From Candidatus Aquabacterium excrementipullorum (GTDB lineage: Bacteria > Pseudomonadota > Gammaproteobacteria > Burkholderiales > Burkholderiaceae_C), in the NCBI GenBank assembly GCA_019112875.1, contig DXIO01000086.1, positions 22,335 to 86,334 on the forward strand: DNA of 64,000 bases, in the 5' to 3' direction. The position numbers were made by a program, and so were the translations under genes. The notes below the pieces were generated by a model. The model saw nothing but the letters and a program-made list of their open reading frames with translations, was not told where the DNA came from and did not search any database. Position 1 is the stretch's first letter. Each line of letters starts with the position of its first letter. Of the stretch, positions 33,096 to 41,660 are shown piece after piece.

Positions 33096-34274
33096 TCAGG
33101 ACAAGTACGGACCACGTTCAAGGGGGAGGGGCGGCCGGGTGGGCCAGGGCGCCTGGATGGACCGGTCGCGGCCCTGGTGCTTGGCCTCGTAGAGGGCGGC
33201 ATCGGCCCGGTCGATCAGCTGGTCAATGCTTTCGTCCTGCGCCCATTCGGCCACGCCGGCCGAAAAGGTCACGCGCATCTGGGGCTCTTCTTCGCTGAAG
33301 GGCGTCTGGCGCAGGCTGGCGCGCAGGCGGCCCAGCGCGATGCCGGCCTTGTCCACCGGTTCGGTGTCCGGCAGCATGATCAGGAACTCCTCGCCGCCCC
33401 AGCGCGCGATGGTGTCGGTCTCGCGCAGTACGGCCTGGGCCTGGCGCGCGAAGGTGGTCAGCACGTCGTCGCCCATGGCGTGGCCGTGGCGGTCGTTGAT
33501 GAGCTTGAAGTGGTCCAGGTCGATCAGGGCCACGCAGAAGCGGTGGCCACCGGCCCGGGCGCGTTCGCGCTCGGCCTCCAGGCGTGTCTGCAGGTGCTGG
33601 CGGTTGTACAGGCCTGTGAGCGGGTCGTGCTGCATCAGCACTTCGACTTCCTTGAGCGTGGCGGCCAGTGCCTTGCGGTCGGCCGACATGCGCTGGCGCC
33701 GTCTGGCGAAGCCGTGCGATTGCCAGCTCAGCAGGCCCAGCGTGAAGCAGGTGGTGAGGATGATCAGCGTCTGCAGGCGCGGGTCGAAGTGCGGCTGCCC
33801 GGTCAGGATGCACCAGGCCAGCATCGTCAGCAGCATGGCGACCATGCCGATGCCTGACCACATCGCGGCGCGCGGCGTGAGGCTCAGGAAGCCGAACACC
33901 ATGATCAGCGCCATGGTCTGCAGGCTGACGGCTCGCCCCACGGGCGACACGGCGTAGCCCACCACCAGCACCAGGCAGGCCCACACGATCTGCGGCACGA
34001 CGAGGCCCGGATCGGCCCAGTGGCGCGTGAGGCCGCTGCGCACCAGCGGGTAGAAGGTGACCAGTGCGATGAACTGATGGGCCATGAAGAACTGGCCCAC
34101 CTCGCGCGAGACCAGGCCGCGCGGGATGATGAAGAGCGGGATGAAGATGAACCAGCCCAGGTACAGCGCGTTGGCCAGCAGGCACATCACCAGGCGGTTG
34201 CGCAGGCGGCGCTCGGTGCCCAGCAACGCATCGCCCAGGCGGCGTCGGAGTTGGGGCAGGCTCATCGCGCTCAT
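33096..34274 (-). CDS. Diguanylate cyclase with MASE-like membrane domain
   Basis: Makes c-di-GMP from two GTP. A 392-residue protein: N-terminal membrane domain of about six spans (1-190), a short linker helix, then a GGDEF domain with active-site RWGGEEF. An allosteric inhibitory site (RETD, RxxD) lies five residues before it, so product inhibition is likely. The membrane domain is related to those of the three other cyclases in this window (shared DP...P...LTPR layout). The start overlaps the upstream cyclase stop by ATGA. Confidence 0.92.
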   Translation of the reverse strand: MSAMSLPQLRRRLGDALLGTERRLRNRLVMCLLANALYLGWFIFIPLFIIPRGLVSREVGQFFMAHQFIALVTFYPLVRSGLTRHWADPGLVVPQIVWACLVLVVGYAVSPVGRAVSLQTMALIMVFGFLSLTPRAAMWSGIGMVAMLLTMLAWCILTGQPHFDPRLQTLIILTTCFTLGLLSWQSHGFARRRQRMSADRKALAATLKEVEVLMQHDPLTGLYNRQHLQTRLEAERERARAGGHRFCVALIDLDHFKLINDRHGHAMGDDVLTTFARQAQAVLRETDTIARWGGEEFLIMLPDTEPVDKAGIALGRLRASLRQTPFSEEEPQMRVTFSAGVAEWAQDESIDQLIDRADAALYEAKHQGRDRSIQAPWPTRPPLPLERGPYLS

Positions 34275-35419
34275 GCCGGCTCCTTGGCGACGGTGCGGTC
34301 GCGGCCAGTGGCCTTGGCCTCGTACAGGGCCTGGTCGACGCGCTCCAGCGTGCGATGGATCTCGTCGGTGGGCACGCTCTGACAAAGCCCGGCCGAGAAG
34401 GTGACGGCTTGCAGGCCGTTGGCCAGCGCGTGCCAGTCTGACTGGGCCATGGCCTGGTGCAGGCGCTGCAGCACCCCATGCGCCGGTGCCAGCGTGGTGT
34501 CGGGCAACAGCAGCAGGAACTCCTCGCCGCCCCAGCGCGCCAGCACGGCCGTGGGCGGCAGCAGCGGGGGCAGCAGGCGGGCCACTTCCCGCAGCACGGT
34601 GTCGCCGGTGGCGTGGCCATGGCGGTCGTTGATTTGCTTGAAGTGGTCGATGTCCAGCAGCCCGACGCAGAAGGGCCGATGGTTGCGGCGCTGGCGCAGC
34701 AGCTCTTCACCCAGGCGTTGCTGCAGGTGGCGGCGGTTGTACAGGCTGGTCAGGCCGTCGCGGATGGCCAGGGCCTGCGTGCGCTCCAGGGCCTGGGCCA
34801 GTTCGGCCCGGGTCTCCAGCATCTGGCGGCGCACGCGGCGGGCCGTGCCCGACACGATCAGCAGCACGGGCACCATCACGGCGGCCATGCCCAGGTTCAC
34901 CACCTCGGTGTCGACATCCACTGTGGCCAGGCCCAGCCTCCAGGTCAGCAGCAGCGTGGCCACGATCAGCAGCGGCGCGGCGATGGCCGCCATGCGCACC
35001 TGCCGCGTCGTGAGCCGGTTCATGTCGAAGACCAGGATGATGCACAGGTACTGCAGCGCCAGGCCGCGCGCGGGCTCCAGCAGGGCATAGGCCAGCGCCA
35101 CGCAGCCAATGCTGAAGAGCACCCGGGCGAAGGCCAGCGTGGGCTCCTGTCGGCGCAGGGACCAACCGCTGCGCATCAGCACGTAGAACACGGCCAGGCC
35201 GGAAAAGCTGCCCGTGGCCAGAAGGATGATCTTCCAGGCAGGCATCAATCCCATCCACGAGGCCATGCCCAACACGGCGCAGCTGAAGGCATAGGCAGGC
35301 ACCAGCCAGGCCAGGCGCGCGAGGGCCTGCCGAGTGAGCGGGTGAGTACCCAGCAACCAGACCAGCCCCGTGGCGGCCGGTTCGTCGCCAGGCAGGGGAA
35401 GATCGTGGCTGCTCGCCAT
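34271..35419 (-). CDS. Diguanylate cyclase with MASE-like membrane domain
   Basis: Upstream half of a tandem cyclase pair, 382 residues. Six-span N-terminal domain (about 20-190, EPTLAFARVL to RLTTRQVR), linker helix, and GGDEF domain with [12 protein letters not shown]. Where the inhibitory RxxD should be, the sequence is PPTAVLA, so the I-site is missing and product inhibition is unlikely. This is the only one of the four related cyclases without it. ATG 35419 has no strong ribosome binding site. Overlaps the downstream cyclase by ATGA, indicating coupled translation. Confidence 0.92.
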   Translation of the reverse strand: MASSHDLPLPGDEPAATGLVWLLGTHPLTRQALARLAWLVPAYAFSCAVLGMASWMGLMPAWKIILLATGSFSGLAVFYVLMRSGWSLRRQEPTLAFARVLFSIGCVALAYALLEPARGLALQYLCIILVFDMNRLTTRQVRMAAIAAPLLIVATLLLTWRLGLATVDVDTEVVNLGMAAVMVPVLLIVSGTARRVRRQMLETRAELAQALERTQALAIRDGLTSLYNRRHLQQRLGEELLRQRRNHRPFCVGLLDIDHFKQINDRHGHATGDTVLREVARLLPPLLPPTAVLARWGGEEFLLLLPDTTLAPAHGVLQRLHQAMAQSDWHALANGLQAVTFSAGLCQSVPTDEIHRTLERVDQALYEAKATGRDRTVAKEPA

Positions 35420-35554
35420 GGGGCCCTGGGTTCCGGTTCCGTTTGACTGCGGATATGCCGGTTTTTCGGCGGGTGTGCAAGCCGGCTTGAGCGCAAGGCC
35501 CTACAGGCTGCGTGGAGGGCTCAGGTCCGCGTCAGATATGACGGCCCGGCCTTG

Positions 35555-36511
35555 TCAGGCCGCGGCGGCGGGGCGGCTGCTGAACTGCACGAAACGGCGG
35601 ATCGCGCCGGCCATCTCGCCCGGATGCGAAGCAGGCATCCAGTGCCCGGCGGTGTACTCGCGGCGCCAGAGCTTGTCGGTCCAGCGGTGCAGGTCTTCGG
35701 TCAGCCAGGGGCTGACGTACAGGTCGCGGCGGGGCACCAGCACCTGCACGGGCACGGTGGTATAGCGGCTGCGCGGGCGCAGCAGGCGAGGCAGCATGTT
35801 GGCGCGGTACAGCTGCACGCCGTGCACGCCGTCGGCCACCTGCGTGGGATTGGTTTCGACCTTCGTGCCTTCAAGCAGGCGCACCAGCTTTGGCCAGGCG
35901 CGGCCTACACCGGCACGCCACAGCAGCCCGGGCAGCAGCGGCAACTGGAAGAAGTAGATGTACCAGGACTTGACCGACTGGATCAGCAACTGCTTGACGT
36001 TGCGCCAGGTGGGGTGCGCCAGGCGCTGGCGGAACCAGTGCCCGATGTGGTCCAGGCAGGGGCCGGAGCAGCTGGTGAAGGACAGAATGCGTTGCTGCAG
36101 GGCCGGCTCGGTCACGGCCTCCCAGCTCTGGATCGAGCCCCAGTCGTGCGCCACCAGGTGAACGGGCCTGCCGGGCGCCGCGTGGTCGATCACGGCGACG
36201 AAATCGTCCTTGAGCTTGTCGAGCTTGTAGTCCCGGATGCGGCTGGGGCGGTCGGACTGGCCGGCGCCGCGCACGTCGTAGGCCACCACGTGGAAATCAC
36301 GCGCCAGCAGCTCGGCCACCGGGTGCCACACGGCGCTGTTGTCCGGGTAGCCGTGCACCAGCACGATGGTGGGGCGGCGGGGGTCACCCCATTGCTTGAC
36401 GGCCAGCCGCACAGGGCCGGACATCACCGTGGACAGGCGCGGGACCGGGCCGGATGCAGGGGCGTGGGTGGCGGTGCCGGAGGGCAGGGCGGCGGACATG
36501 GCGGGTGGCAT
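35555..36511 (-). CDS. Alpha/beta hydrolase, epoxide-hydrolase/haloalkane-dehalogenase-like
   Basis: A 318-residue cytoplasmic hydrolase from ATG 36511 (ATG 36592 and 36499 are alternatives without better ribosome binding sites). The oxyanion motif LVHGYPDNSAVW is near residue 50-61 and the nucleophile elbow is HDWGSIQSW with aspartate as nucleophile, as in epoxide hydrolases and dehalogenases. VPRRDLYVSPWLTE contains the probable acid and AGHWMPASHP the histidine. The Asp nucleophile argues for hydrolysis of an epoxide, halide or enol-type substrate rather than a carboxylic ester. No operon partner is evident. Confidence 0.85.
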   Translation of the reverse strand: MPPAMSAALPSGTATHAPASGPVPRLSTVMSGPVRLAVKQWGDPRRPTIVLVHGYPDNSAVWHPVAELLARDFHVVAYDVRGAGQSDRPSRIRDYKLDKLKDDFVAVIDHAAPGRPVHLVAHDWGSIQSWEAVTEPALQQRILSFTSCSGPCLDHIGHWFRQRLAHPTWRNVKQLLIQSVKSWYIYFFQLPLLPGLLWRAGVGRAWPKLVRLLEGTKVETNPTQVADGVHGVQLYRANMLPRLLRPRSRYTTVPVQVLVPRRDLYVSPWLTEDLHRWTDKLWRREYTAGHWMPASHPGEMAGAIRRFVQFSSRPAAAA

Positions 36512-36676
36512 GGCAGTCGGATCGTGTTGGATCAAGAGCCGCGACTGTAGGAGCTTGCCTGAACCCTCGTCCATGATGCGAGGCGACAGCAAGGAACACC
36601 CCGCGACAGGCAGGGGTGTTCACGGAGGGCTGTTTGCCGCAACGCGAATCGCGCCAGGGCTGCGTCACCGTTCGTG

Positions 36677-37579
36677 TCAGGCCGCCGCGGCTTCGGGCGC
36701 GCCCACGCCGTGCTGGCTGGCGTCCTTCAGGCCCAGCAGTTGGCGGGCTTCGGCCGGGCTGGCGATCTCGCGGCCGGCGTTGCGGGCGCATTGGGCCAGC
36801 GCCTCGATCAGCTGGCCGTTGCCGGTGGTGCGGGCGCCGCCGGGCAGGTAGAAGGTGTCTTCCACGCCGGTGCGCAGCATGCCGCCCAGATCCGCCGTGG
36901 CCTGATGCACGGCCCAGATTTCTTCACGGCCGATCAGCGTGGTCTGCCACACGGTGCCGGGCTCGCGGTACTTGACCAGCAGGGCCAGCAACTCGGCATC
37001 GACCGGCATGCCCGAGGCCACGCCCATCACGAAGTTGTACTCCAGGTGGTCGGTCATGCCGGCCTTGCGGTACATGCCCACCGAGCGCACGATGCCCACG
37101 TCGAAGCACTCGAACTCGGGGCGCGTGCCGGTTTCATGCATCACGTCGATCATGGACTTGACCTTGTCGACCGTGTTGTCGAACAGCATGGGAGGCCAGG
37201 CCCACTGGCCGTTGTCCTTGATCTTGAGGTAGTTCAGGCTGCCGGCGTTGCAGGCGGCGATCTCGGGGCGCACGCGGCGGATGCAGGCCACGGGGCCGGA
37301 GATGTCCTTGCCGACCACGCCGGTGGTCAGGTTGATGATGACGCCGGGGCAGGCGGCGCGGATCGCGGTGTCGATCTCGGCGGCGACGTCCGGATCCCAG
37401 CTCGGGAAGCGCCCCATGCCGGGCGTCTGCTGGCGCAGGTGCACGTGCATGATCGAGGCGCCGGCATCGAAGGCCTCGCGCGCGGCGGCGGCCATTTCGG
37501 CGGCCGTGACGGGCACGGGGTGCTGGGCGGGGTCGGTGAGCACGCCGGTCAGCGCGCAGGTCAGGATGGCCTTGTCCAT
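36677..37579 (-). CDS. Beta-keto acid cleavage enzyme (BKACE, 3-keto-5-aminohexanoate cleavage family)
   Basis: A 300-residue zinc enzyme that condenses a beta-keto acid with acetyl-CoA to yield acetoacetate and a new acyl-CoA. The zinc ligands HVH are in ASIMHVHLRQ near residues 44-51. The family blocks INLTTGV and EFECFDVG are present. Length is normal. It starts five bases after the carboxylase alpha stop and shares its operon, with AAGGACTG as ribosome binding site. Its place at the end of an atu/liu-like cluster is unusual; it may remove the C-terminal acetoacetyl or 3-keto branch of the carboxylated intermediate. Substrate unknown. Confidence 0.88.
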   Translation of the reverse strand: MDKAILTCALTGVLTDPAQHPVPVTAAEMAAAAREAFDAGASIMHVHLRQQTPGMGRFPSWDPDVAAEIDTAIRAACPGVIINLTTGVVGKDISGPVACIRRVRPEIAACNAGSLNYLKIKDNGQWAWPPMLFDNTVDKVKSMIDVMHETGTRPEFECFDVGIVRSVGMYRKAGMTDHLEYNFVMGVASGMPVDAELLALLVKYREPGTVWQTTLIGREEIWAVHQATADLGGMLRTGVEDTFYLPGGARTTGNGQLIEALAQCARNAGREIASPAEARQLLGLKDASQHGVGAPEAAAA

Positions 37580-37583
37580 GGTG

Positions 37584-39578
37584 TCAGTCCTTGTTCGTCT
37601 CAAGTTCGATGTCGATCAGCAGGGCCTTGGCCTGCACCTGGTCGCCCACCTTGGCGTGCACGGCCTTGACGGTGCCGGCGGCCTGGGCGGTGAGCCACAT
37701 TTCCATCTTCATGGCCTCGATGCTCAGCAGCTGCTGGCCTTCGGCCACGGTGTCGCCGGGTTTCACCAGCACCTGGGCGACGGTGCCGGCCACGGGGGCC
37801 AGCGCGCGGCTCGGGTCCTGCGCCGCGTTCTGGTCGGGCCAGGGCGAGGCCTCGGTGAACACGAAGGTGGCTGCGTCGATCACCAAGTGCAAATCGGTGC
37901 CAAGTTGCACAGCCAGCACCTTGCGCTGCACGCCGTTCAGTTCGTAGCGCACCAGGCCGCCACGGATGTCCGCGCCCTGGTCGATCAGGCGCAGCGCTTT
38001 TGCTGCCTCGGTGGGTGAGGGCTGCACGTGCACCACGCCGTTCGCATCGGGGCGGGTGCGCAGCGTGCGGCGCTCGCCTTCGTGCACCAAGGGCAGGTCG
38101 TAGGCGGTGACGCTGTCGGCGCGCAGGGTGCGGGCGGGGGCTTGGCCTCCAGCCTGCCGGGCGGCGAACAGCGCGGCGGCCAGCAGCCAGGCGTCTTCCG
38201 GCGCCTGCGGCTTGTTCAGCAAGGCCTCGCCATCGGTCTGCCACTGGTCGATCAGCGTGGTGGTCATCGTGCCGGCGCGAAAGCGCTGGTGGTCCACCAG
38301 ATCGCGCAGGAAGCGGGCATTGTTCTTCAGGCCCAGCAGCGGCGCGTCGTCCAGCGTGGCGATCAGGCGGCGGATGGCGTCGGCACGGTCGCGGCCGTGC
38401 ACGATCAGCTTGGCCACCATCGGGTCGTAGTGCGGCGAGACCTCGCCACCCTCGCGGATGCCGTCGTCGATGCGCACGCCGTCGTACAGCGCAGCGGCGG
38501 GGCGCCACCAGGCGATGGGGCCGGTTTGCGGCGCGAAGCCGGTGTACGGATCTTCCGCGTACAGACGGGCCTCGATGGCGTGGCCGGTGTAGGTGATCTG
38601 GTCCTGCGTCACGGGCAGGGGCTGGCCGTCGGCCACGCGCAGCTGCCACTCCACCAGGTCGAAGCCGGAGATCATCTCGGTGACCGGGTGCTCTACCTGC
38701 AGGCGGGTGTTCATCTCCAGGAAGTAGTAGTTCAACTCCTGGTCGACGATGTACTCGATGGTGCCGGCGCCGCAGTAATTGATCGACTTGGCGGCCAGCA
38801 CGGCGCTGTCGCCCATGGCCTTGCGCAGCGCGGGGCTCACCACCGGCGAGGGCGATTCCTCGATCACCTTCTGGCGGCGGCGCTGCGCAGTGCAATCGCG
38901 CTCGCCGATGTACACGGCATTGCCATGGCCGTCGGCGAAGACCTGGATCTCGATGTGGCGGCCGTTCTCGACCAGGCGCTCCAGCATCAGCGTGCCGTCG
39001 CCGAAAGCGCTCTGCGCCTCGCGGCGCGCGCTGGTGATGGCCTGGGCCAATTCGCTGTCCTGGTGGACGAGGCGCATGCCACGTCCGCCACCGCCGCTCA
39101 CGGCCTTGACCAGCAGTGGGTAGCCCAGGCGCTTGGCCTCGGCGATCAGCGTGTCGTCGTTCTGGTCGGCGCCCAGGTAGCCAGGCGCGGTGGGCACGCC
39201 AGCCTTGATCATCTCCTTCTTGGCGCCGGCCTTGTCGCCCATCACGCGGATGGCTTCGGGCGAGGGGCCGATGAAGGTGACGCCGGCATCCGCACAGGCC
39301 TGCGCGAAGCCCGCGTTCTCCGACAGAAAGCCGTAGCCGGGGTGGATGGCGTTGGCACCGGTGCGGCGGGCCGCATCGAGCAGCGCATCCACCTTCAGGT
39401 AGGACTCGGACGCGGCGGCCGGGCCGATGCACACGGCCTCGTCGGCCAGCGACACGTGCGGCGCGTTGGCGTCGGCCTGGCTGTAGACGGCCACGGTGCG
39501 GTAGCCCAGCTTGCGGGCCGTGCGGATCACGCGGCAGGCGATCTCACCCCGGTTCGCGATCAGGATCTTGGTCAGCAT
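37584..39578 (-). CDS. Biotin-containing acyl-CoA carboxylase alpha subunit (AtuF/LiuD-like)
   Basis: A 664-residue subunit that carboxylates its own biotin and hands CO2 to the beta subunit. The N-terminal biotin carboxylase (IANRGEIACRVIRTARKLGY) is followed by ATP-grasp (GGGGRGMRLV, residues about 120-330) and C-terminal domains, and a biotinyl domain at the end. The biotinylated lysine is K624 in EAMKMEM. The single-chain BC plus BCCP layout fits methylcrotonyl-, geranyl- or propionyl-CoA carboxylases. The beta subunit, dehydrogenase and hydratase in the same operon point to methylcrotonyl- or geranyl-CoA. Thirteen bases separate it from the hydratase stop. Confidence 0.93.
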   Translation of the reverse strand: MLTKILIANRGEIACRVIRTARKLGYRTVAVYSQADANAPHVSLADEAVCIGPAAASESYLKVDALLDAARRTGANAIHPGYGFLSENAGFAQACADAGVTFIGPSPEAIRVMGDKAGAKKEMIKAGVPTAPGYLGADQNDDTLIAEAKRLGYPLLVKAVSGGGGRGMRLVHQDSELAQAITSARREAQSAFGDGTLMLERLVENGRHIEIQVFADGHGNAVYIGERDCTAQRRRQKVIEESPSPVVSPALRKAMGDSAVLAAKSINYCGAGTIEYIVDQELNYYFLEMNTRLQVEHPVTEMISGFDLVEWQLRVADGQPLPVTQDQITYTGHAIEARLYAEDPYTGFAPQTGPIAWWRPAAALYDGVRIDDGIREGGEVSPHYDPMVAKLIVHGRDRADAIRRLIATLDDAPLLGLKNNARFLRDLVDHQRFRAGTMTTTLIDQWQTDGEALLNKPQAPEDAWLLAAALFAARQAGGQAPARTLRADSVTAYDLPLVHEGERRTLRTRPDANGVVHVQPSPTEAAKALRLIDQGADIRGGLVRYELNGVQRKVLAVQLGTDLHLVIDAATFVFTEASPWPDQNAAQDPSRALAPVAGTVAQVLVKPGDTVAEGQQLLSIEAMKMEMWLTAQAAGTVKAVHAKVGDQVQAKALLIDIELETNKD

Positions 39579-39591
39579 GGTCGTGTGTGGT

Positions 39592-40434
39592 TCAAGCGGT
39601 CTGTGGGACCCACTTGGGTTTGCGTTTCTGCATGAAGGCGCTGGTGCCTTCCTGGCCTTCGTCGCTGAGCACGGCGCGCGAGAAGATCGCGGCGGCTTCG
39701 TCGATCAGGGTGTCGGCTGGCTCCAGGCGTGCGCGCGACAGCAGCGCCTTGGTGGCGGCGATGGCACCCGGAGCGCAGGCCTGGATGCTGGCGATGGTGC
39801 GTTGCAGCGCGTCGTACAGCGCAGCGGTGTCGGGCGCCACTTCGTGCACCAGGCGGATGGTGAGCGCCTGCGCGGCATCGACCTTGGCGCCGGTCACGGC
39901 CAGGCGCTTGGCCTCGGCATAGCCGATGCGTTCGACCAGGAAGGGCGCGATCTGCGCGGGGATCACGCCCAGCGCAGTCTCGGGCAGGCGGAAGGCCACG
40001 TTCTCGGCGGCCAGGCTCACGTCGGACACGCACGCCAGACCAAACCCGCCACCCATCACCGTGCCTTCGAGCACCGTGATGATGGGCAGGGTGGAGCGGG
40101 CATAGGCCAGGCACAGGCGGCCGAACTGCGCGTTGAAGGCAGCGACCGGATCGGGTGCATCACCCGCCAGCGAGCCATCGGCCTGGGCCTGCGCCAGCTT
40201 CATGCGGGCCTGGGCCATGTCGGAGATGTCGCCGCCGGCACAAAAGTGCCCGCCCGCGCCGCGCAGCACGACCACGCGCACGGCGCTGTCGCTCTCGGCC
40301 TGCTTGAGCGCATCGAGCAGCTCGTTGACCATGGCCAGCGACATGGCGTTGCGCACCTCGGGCCGGTTCAGCAGCAGCGTGCAGACGCCGGCATCGACCG
40401 TGGCCTGGATGGTCTTGAAGGACGAGGCATCCAT
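39592..40434 (-). CDS. Enoyl-CoA hydratase/isomerase family protein (AtuE/LiuC-like)
   Basis: A 280-residue crotonase-fold enzyme. The oxyanion-hole segments are GAGGHFCAGGDISDM (about 57-71) and GTVMGGGFGLACVSDV (about 116-131). One of the two glutamates of simple enoyl-CoA hydratases is not evident, as in 3-methylglutaconyl- and isohexenylglutaconyl-CoA hydratases. Between the dehydrogenase and the carboxylase alpha subunit, it takes the atuE place in the cluster, so hydration of a glutaconyl-type CoA is the best guess. The start ATG 40434 lies four bases downstream of the dehydrogenase stop. Confidence 0.9.
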   Translation of the reverse strand: MDASSFKTIQATVDAGVCTLLLNRPEVRNAMSLAMVNELLDALKQAESDSAVRVVVLRGAGGHFCAGGDISDMAQARMKLAQAQADGSLAGDAPDPVAAFNAQFGRLCLAYARSTLPIITVLEGTVMGGGFGLACVSDVSLAAENVAFRLPETALGVIPAQIAPFLVERIGYAEAKRLAVTGAKVDAAQALTIRLVHEVAPDTAALYDALQRTIASIQACAPGAIAATKALLSRARLEPADTLIDEAAAIFSRAVLSDEGQEGTSAFMQKRKPKWVPQTA

Positions 40435-40437
40435 GGT

Positions 40438-41592
40438 TCAGCGCACCTTCTTGGGCAGCGTGCCTTCGAGCTTGGCGATGATGCCCAGCATGATCTCGTC
40501 GGCGCCGCCGCCGATGGACACCAGGCGGCCGTCGCGGTAGGCCTGCGAGATCGGGTTGTCGTAGGTGAAGCCCATGCCGCCCCAGTACTGCAGGCAGCTG
40601 TCGGCGACTTCGCGGATCAGGCGGCCGCACTTGAGCTTGGCCATAGAGGCCAGGCGGGTCACGTCCTTGCCGCCCACGTACTCTTCGACGGCGCGGTAGG
40701 TCAGCGAGCGCAGGGCCTCGACCTCGGTGCGCAGCTCGGCCAGGCGGAAGTGGATGACCTGGTTGTCCAGCAGGGGCTTGCCGAAGGTGTGGCGCTCACG
40801 GCAGTACTCGATGGTCAGGTCGATCAGATTGTCGAGCATCTTCAGCGAGTTGGAGGCACCGTACAGGCGCTCTTCCTGGAACTGCAGCATCTGCATCATG
40901 AAGCCGGTGCCTTCGATGCCGATCAGGTTGCGCTTGGGCACGCGCACGTTGTCGAAGAAGATCTGCGCCGTGTCCGACGAGTTCATGCCGATCTTCTTGA
41001 TCTTCTGCTTGGTGATGCCCTTGGCATCCATCGGCACCATGATCAGCGACTTGTTCTCGTGCACCTTGCCTTCGGAGGTGTTGGCCAGCAGGCAGCACCA
41101 GTCGGCCTGCATGGCGTTGGTGATCCACATCTTGCTGCCGTTGATCACGTAGTCGCCGCCTTCGGTGCGGGCCGAGGTCTTGAGCGCGGCCACGTCGGAG
41201 CCGCCACCGGCTTCGGACACGCCGATGCAGCCGACCATGTCGCCAGCAATCGCCGGTGCCAGGTATTCCTTCTTCAGCTCATCGGAGCCGAAGCGGTGCA
41301 GGGCCGGGGTGCACATGTCGGTCTGCACGCCGATGGCCATGGGCACGCCGCCGCAGGGGATCGCGCCCAGCTCTTCGGCCACCACCATCGAGTATGAGAA
41401 ATCCAGGCCCATGCCGCCATAAGCCGTGTCGTACTTGACGCCCAGCAGGCCCAGGTTGCCCATCTTCTTGAACAGTTCGTGCGCCGGGAAGATCTCGGCT
41501 TCTTCCCATTCCTTGATGAAGGGGTTGATCTCCTGCTCGCAGAAGCGCTTGACGGTTTCGCCCAGGGCGCGGTGTTCGGCGGTGAATTGCAT
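40438..41592 (-). CDS. Acyl-CoA dehydrogenase, citronellyl-CoA/AtuD-like
   Basis: A 384-residue flavoprotein that introduces an alpha,beta double bond in an acyl-CoA. Signatures are GVSEAGGGSDVAALKTSA and the C-terminal SIGGGADEIMLGII, the latter typical of the AtuD/citronellyl-CoA branch. WITNAMQADWCCLLANTS contributes to substrate contact. The start ATG 41592 was selected because GAGGAG lies nine bases upstream; a much longer reading frame exists but runs into the carboxylase beta gene. Neighbours on both sides belong to the same degradation route. Electrons presumably go to ETF; no etf genes are present. Confidence 0.9.
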   Translation of the reverse strand: MQFTAEHRALGETVKRFCEQEINPFIKEWEEAEIFPAHELFKKMGNLGLLGVKYDTAYGGMGLDFSYSMVVAEELGAIPCGGVPMAIGVQTDMCTPALHRFGSDELKKEYLAPAIAGDMVGCIGVSEAGGGSDVAALKTSARTEGGDYVINGSKMWITNAMQADWCCLLANTSEGKVHENKSLIMVPMDAKGITKQKIKKIGMNSSDTAQIFFDNVRVPKRNLIGIEGTGFMMQMLQFQEERLYGASNSLKMLDNLIDLTIEYCRERHTFGKPLLDNQVIHFRLAELRTEVEALRSLTYRAVEEYVGGKDVTRLASMAKLKCGRLIREVADSCLQYWGGMGFTYDNPISQAYRDGRLVSIGGGADEIMLGIIAKLEGTLPKKVR

Positions 41593-41660
41593 GGTGTGTC
41601 TCCTCGGTTGCCCGTCGTGGCGGGACGTGTGTCGTGTGGGGTGGTGGCCGATCGCCTGGT

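Noticed and set aside
39511..41397. 628-codon plus-strand frame opposite the hydratase and dehydrogenase
   Set aside because: Shadow of the atu-like genes; His/Gly/Ala-rich with no domain.
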